A DNA stretch of 8,089 bases, from contig JAKBCI010000067.1 in the NCBI GenBank assembly GCA_021807965.1, forward strand, positions 1 to 8,089, in the 5' to 3' direction. Position numbers and translations under genes: made by a program. Below the pieces are notes generated by a model. The model saw nothing but the letters and a program-made list of their open reading frames with translations, searched no databases and was not told the origin of the DNA. This DNA comes from Actinomycetes bacterium (GTDB lineage Bacteria > Actinomycetota > Acidimicrobiia > Acidimicrobiales > RAAP-2). Below, piece after piece: positions 5,417 to 8,089 of this stretch (the first letter of the stretch is position 1; each line of letters opens with the position of its first letter).

Positions 5417-6314
5417 GACTACCGAGCGCTGGCCCGACCTCGTCGCGCTGGACCTGCTGGTGAGCGTGGCCGAGACCGGCTCGATCCGCCAGGCCGCGCT
5501 GCGCCACCACGTCAGCCAGCCCGCGGCGAGCGTGCGCATCCGCGAGCTCGAATCCACGCTCGGCCTGCGTCTCGTCGATCGCCACACCACCGGCGCCACC
5601 CTCACCCCCGCCGGGCTCGCCGTCGTCGGCTGGGCCGATAAGGTTCTCGCCGCCATGCGCACCCTCGCGAGCTCGAGTCGGGCGCTACGTCTCGATCACG
5701 ACTCCCAGCTGCGCATCGCGGCCAGTCTGACCGTCGCTGAGTACCTGCTGCCGACCTGGCTCGCGCCCCTCTACAACGCACCGGTTCCCGCTGCCGTGTC
5801 GCTGCGCATGGCGAACTCCGATGAGGTGACCGCCCTCTTCGCGCGCGACGAGGTTGATCTGGGCTTCGTCGAGGGCCCGAACCTGCCTCACGGCCTGCAG
5901 GGTCGCACGGTCTACCGCGACGAACTCGTGGTCGTGGTCGCGCCGAGTCACCCGTGGGCCCGTCGACGAAGCCCCCTCAGCCCCGCCATGCTCGCCGCCA
6001 CGCCCCTGGTCAGCCGCGAGCCCGGCTCGGGTACTCGTCAGGTGCTCGTCTCGGCGCTCGCGCGACACGGTCTCGTCCCGAGCGTCGCGGTCGAGCTGGC
6101 GTCAACGACGGCCATCAAGGCCGCCGTGACCTCGGGACTCGGTCCCGCGGTGCTGAGCCGACTCGCCGTCGTGGATGAGCTAGCCGATCGCCGCCTGATG
6201 GTGGTCGAGGCCAGCGAGCTGCGCCTATCGAGGTCGATCCGCGCCGTCTGGAAAGTGCGCCGTGAACTCAGCCCACTCGCCAAGCAGCTGCTCGCGACAC
6301 TCGCCAGCCACTGA
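5415..6314 (+). CDS. LysR-family transcriptional regulator (YeiE-like)
   Basis: A 299-residue LysR-type regulator of normal length. The N-terminal winged helix-turn-helix spans roughly residues 10-68: L-D-L-L-V-S-V-A-E-T-G-S-I-R-Q-A-A, then H-V-S-Q-P-A-A-S-V-R-I-R-E-L-E as the recognition helix, and T-L-T-P-A-G at the wing. The remainder is the two-lobed periplasmic-binding-like effector domain, with D-L-G-F-V-E-G and the later S-G-L-G-P-A-V-L-S-R as typical elements. Members of the YeiE/CysB-like branch sense small metabolites, often linked to sulfur or anion balance; the ligand here is unknown. Divergent orientation to yeiH, the shared 80-base region and the ATAA-N7-TTAT box over its own start argue for control of yeiH and of itself. 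Its stop abuts the stop of the convergent PAP2 gene. Confidence 0.93.
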   Translation: MTTERWPDLVALDLLVSVAETGSIRQAALRHHVSQPAASVRIRELESTLGLRLVDRHTTGATLTPAGLAVVGWADKVLAAMRTLASSSRALRLDHDSQLRIAASLTVAEYLLPTWLAPLYNAPVPAAVSLRMANSDEVTALFARDEVDLGFVEGPNLPHGLQGRTVYRDELVVVVAPSHPWARRRSPLSPAMLAATPLVSREPGSGTRQVLVSALARHGLVPSVAVELASTTAIKAAVTSGLGPAVLSRLAVVDELADRRLMVVEASELRLSRSIRAVWKVRRELSPLAKQLLATLASH

Positions 6315-6327
6315 TCAGTGACGTGGC
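6307..6327. terminator. Convergent-gene stem-loop over the two abutting stop codons
   Basis: The lysR TGA (6312-6314) and the PAP2 stop on the other strand (6315-6317) touch. They lie in a perfect 12-bp palindrome CACTGATCAGTG (6309-6320 by local symmetry), and GCCAC (6307-6311) can instead pair with GTGGC (6323-6327). No T-tract is present on either side. A shared bidirectional transcript end is possible but unproven. Confidence 0.25.
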
Positions 6328-6794
6328 AGCGCGTGTCGCCCGCGTTGCAGTCGCTGATCGATCCACGCGGCGACCAACGTGCCCACTAGCGCAAAGACGA
6401 AGGATCCCACGATGTCGATGGGGCTGTGGACGTGGGCCGCGACTCGGGCCCAACTCACCAGCACCGCGTTGGCGAGCAGCAGTGCCCCAACGGCTTTCGA
6501 ATACCGCCACAGCGTGAAACCGAGAAATGACGTCAGAAGCGCGTGGTCCGAGGGAAAGCCGTTATCGGGCGCGTGCGCGAAGAGCGGCTTGATGTGCTCG
6601 CGCACGAAGGGTCGCGTGTCGTAGTAGAAGTGGCCGCCGAGACGAGCGAGGCCGAGGGCAATCAGCCCACCGACCACCAGTTGCCAGGCCAGGGGGAACT
6701 TCGTGACCCGTGGGGCGAGCAGCCAGTAGACGGCGACGCCCGCGACGCTGAGCAGGAGAAAGTACTTCGCGATGAAGACGATGACCGAGTCGAT
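6315..6794 (-). CDS. PAP2-superfamily undecaprenyl-diphosphatase (BcrC type), abnormal start
   Basis: A membrane phosphatase that would convert undecaprenyl diphosphate to the monophosphate on the outer face of the membrane, recycling the carrier for cell-wall synthesis. Counting from the ATC at 6794 there are 159 residues with about five hydrophobic helices. Active-site motifs are intact: F-Y-Y-D-T-R-P-F (Arg61), F-P-S-D-H (81-84, the PSDH form usual in BcrC proteins) and S-W-A-R-V-A-A-H-V-H-S-P-I-D (Arg117, His123, Asp127). The first in-frame GTG is at 6677, which would remove the first helix and part of the second. The upstream 39 codons are clearly coding (I-D-S-V-I-V-F-I-A-K-Y-F-L-L-L) but contain no ATG, GTG or TTG after an in-frame TAG. 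Either ATC is used, a base is missing after the out-of-frame GTG next to it, or the gene is damaged. Confidence 0.85.
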   Translation of the reverse strand: MDSVIVFIAKYFLLLSVAGVAVYWLLAPRVTKFPLAWQLVVGGLIALGLARLGGHFYYDTRPFVREHIKPLFAHAPDNGFPSDHALLTSFLGFTLWRYSKAVGALLLANAVLVSWARVAAHVHSPIDIVGSFVFALVGTLVAAWIDQRLQRGRHALPRH

Positions 6795-6818
6795 GGCACG
6801 AGTCTAGGACCTCGTTAG

Positions 6819-6832
6819 GACGCGATCGCGTC
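6819..6832. promoter_or_regulatory. Perfect 14-bp palindrome upstream of the PAP2 gene
   Basis: GACGCGATCGCGTC is exactly self-complementary and sits about 25 bases before the PAP2 coding start, flanked on the minus strand by TTGACG, which overlaps it. It could be an operator for a dimeric repressor. Its centre is the common GCGATCGC octamer, so chance is also possible in GC-rich DNA. Confidence 0.35.
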
Positions 6833-7104
6833 AACTCAGTCGCTACGCGAAACGAGAAATCCGTTGCGCACCCGCGCCAGACACGTCCCACACGAACGAT
6901 GATTCGGCGCATGGTGGTCTCGTGACTGCGTGCGTTGCGAGGGCGAGTCGCCTTCACCAGCTGGCCCCGAGCCCAATCGAGACAGACGCTCGCCAGCCCG
7001 TGGCCAACGCCGTAGTGGTGAACCAGCGCTCACGCGTACGGCGAGTCGTCGCCGTGCGTCCTCGCGGTCGACTCGAGGTCAACGTTGTTGGCGAGACCCA
7101 CCAC
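6833..7104. other. Gene-poor stretch between PAP2 and the beta-propeller gene
   Basis: Together with 6795-6832 this makes about 310 bases without a gene I can support. Open frames on both strands give arginine/serine-rich translations with no family resemblance. It should contain the PAP2 promoter and the transcript end of the propeller gene. No T-tract terminator, tRNA or repeat is visible. Confidence 0.4.
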
Positions 7105-8089
7105 TTACGTGGTCGTCGCGTGCCACCCGCGCGGACAGCGAGAGCCCACGGTGTAGTAGTGGCGAACGTGACCGCCCCGAAGGCAAGTGAGTCCCGGTGC
7201 GGGGGCAAAGGCGTCGACCGAGATCGGGACGCTCGACGTCCAACCCGAAATCACTTCAACGCCGTACGGCACAAACAGCGAGAGACCGTTAAAGGAGCAC
7301 GACTTCGTGAACGTCGACACGGCGTAACTCGTCGGATCGTTAAAACCCTCCAGCAGAACGCAGTGGAACGGAGCCGTTCCCCCAACCCACGTCACCGAGA
7401 GCGCCGCACCAACCCGCGTCGCGCCAACGTCTTGGGGCCGGTTAACGTGGAGCAGACCGAGCGCGCTGATGGGTAGCGCAACGATGTTTTCTCCGTCGTA
7501 GTTGCCCACGTAGAGCACGTCGCCGACCACCGCCAACGGTTGGGGACCCGCGATCGCTGGCGTCGACGCGTCAGCCACGTCGAGCATTTGGCCATTGGCG
7601 AATGTCGCAGGACTACCACTGACTTCCACCTGACTCAATTGAACAGCTGGAACGACGGCCACTGAGGGGTAACCGGTCCCCGAATGGTAGTCGCTCATGA
7701 ATAGATCACCAGCACTGTCAAAGGCCAGACCGGTCATTCCCGTGTGACCGGCAGTACTTCCCCAACTCGCGACGACTATGGCACCCTGACCCACCTGCAC
7801 CGGTGACGTCAACGTGCCAAGGGTGGTGGCCGTGATCTCATCGATCTCGTTATCGCCGTGGTCCACAACGAAAAGGTTCCCCGACGCATCGAACGCCATC
7901 TGTTGCAAATCCTCACCAGGCGTGGTGAAAATGGTGCTGATGGCACTGTTGGCCAAATCAATCCGGTATATGTCACCGGTGGATTGATCCGATACGTACA
8001 GATCCTGACCGTTGGGGCTCAGAACCAATCCCGTCAAGTTTCTCCACGGAACCGACCCGAACGTGAGCGTCGACGTCGTGCGGGTCGCC
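7105..8089 (-). CDS. Secreted NHL/SMP-30-like beta-propeller protein with Cys-pair C-terminal tail (5' end outside window)
   Basis: The frame is open from the right edge to TAA 7105-7107, giving 327 visible residues; the N-terminus is missing. Repeated blade-like segments are seen: L-T-G-L-V-L-S-P-N-G-Q-D-L-Y-V-S-D, M-A-F-D-A-S-G-N-L-F-V-V-D-H-G-D-N, T-G-L-A-F-D-S-A-G-D-L-F-M-S-D and L-A-V-V-G-D-V-L-Y-V-G-N-Y-D. These fit an NHL/SMP-30-type propeller, usually a binding or scaffold fold. An Ig/fibronectin-like stretch follows (L-S-V-T-W-V-G-G-T-A-P-F-H-C-V-L-L to V-E-V-I-S-G-W) with its own Cys pair. The tail is L-T-C-L-R-G, 15 residues between cysteines, C-P-R-G-W, matching the tail of the gene at the left edge. 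The low charge and paired cysteines suggest an exported protein, but no signal peptide is in view. No catalytic motif is visible. Confidence 0.8.
   Translation of the reverse strand, partial: ATRTTSTLTFGSVPWRNLTGLVLSPNGQDLYVSDQSTGDIYRIDLANSAISTIFTTPGEDLQQMAFDASGNLFVVDHGDNEIDEITATTLGTLTSPVQVGQGAIVVASWGSTAGHTGMTGLAFDSAGDLFMSDYHSGTGYPSVAVVPAVQLSQVEVSGSPATFANGQMLDVADASTPAIAGPQPLAVVGDVLYVGNYDGENIVALPISALGLLHVNRPQDVGATRVGAALSVTWVGGTAPFHCVLLEGFNDPTSYAVSTFTKSCSFNGLSLFVPYGVEVISGWTSSVPISVDAFAPAPGLTCLRGGHVRHYYTVGSRCPRGWHATTT
7108..7191 (-). other. C-terminal C-x15-C-P-x2-W tail motif
   Basis: Cysteine codons at 7183-7185 and 7135-7137 are exactly 16 codons apart, as in the tail at 50-100 on the + strand. 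Shared positions are L-T-C, G three residues after the first Cys, C-P and W three residues after the second Cys. It behaves as an add-on after the Ig-like stretch, which suggests a sorting or anchoring role. That role is inferred. Confidence 0.55.

Noticed and set aside
6922..7476. 184-codon open frame on the + strand
   Set aside because: It is antisense to the beta-propeller C-terminus for most of its length, arginine-rich and without a recognisable family.

Overview
The window is GC-rich, and its real reading frames show strong G/C bias at third codon positions. Several starts look leaderless (a -10-like hexamer 6-8 bases before the start codon). Two proteins carry a C-terminal cysteine tail of a kind I recall from secreted actinobacterial proteins. 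Together these suggest an actinomycete, perhaps an Acidimicrobiia-like lineage. That placement is inference; no rRNA, tRNA or marker gene is present.

Layout. (a) 1-124: the C-terminal end of a gene entering from the left, ending in a C-x15-C-P-x2-W tail. (b) 259-2380 (+): a toxin-antitoxin and accessory zone. It holds a broken VapC toxin gene (frameshift plus nonsense codon), an intact Phd/YefM antitoxin with an intact PIN toxin, and then two fused, decayed gene remnants. One remnant is GNAT-like; the other is the C-terminal part of an actinobacterial protein often labelled 'abortive infection protein'. Several stem-loops separate these units. (c) 4130-2469 (-): a same-strand run of an unrecognised frame-broken ORF, a short unrecognised ORF, a frameshifted nucleotidyltransferase and an intact low-molecular-weight protein tyrosine phosphatase. 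(d) 4243-6314: an intact divergent pair, a YeiH/UPF0324 membrane transporter (-) and a LysR regulator (+), sharing an 80-base control region with a good LysR box. (e) 6315-6794 (-): a PAP2/BcrC-type undecaprenyl-diphosphatase with no normal start codon. (f) 7105-8089 (-): the C-terminal part of a secreted beta-propeller protein that ends in the same C-x15-C-P-x2-W tail as the gene at the left edge.

Functionally, (d) is a standard regulator-transporter unit and (e) belongs to cell-wall lipid carrier recycling. The left half is a decaying island in which only the 793-1485 toxin-antitoxin pair and the phosphatase look intact. No CRISPR array, insertion sequence, integrase or complete RNA gene was found. 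The most unusual observation is the matching C-terminal cysteine tail on two separate proteins at opposite ends of the window.
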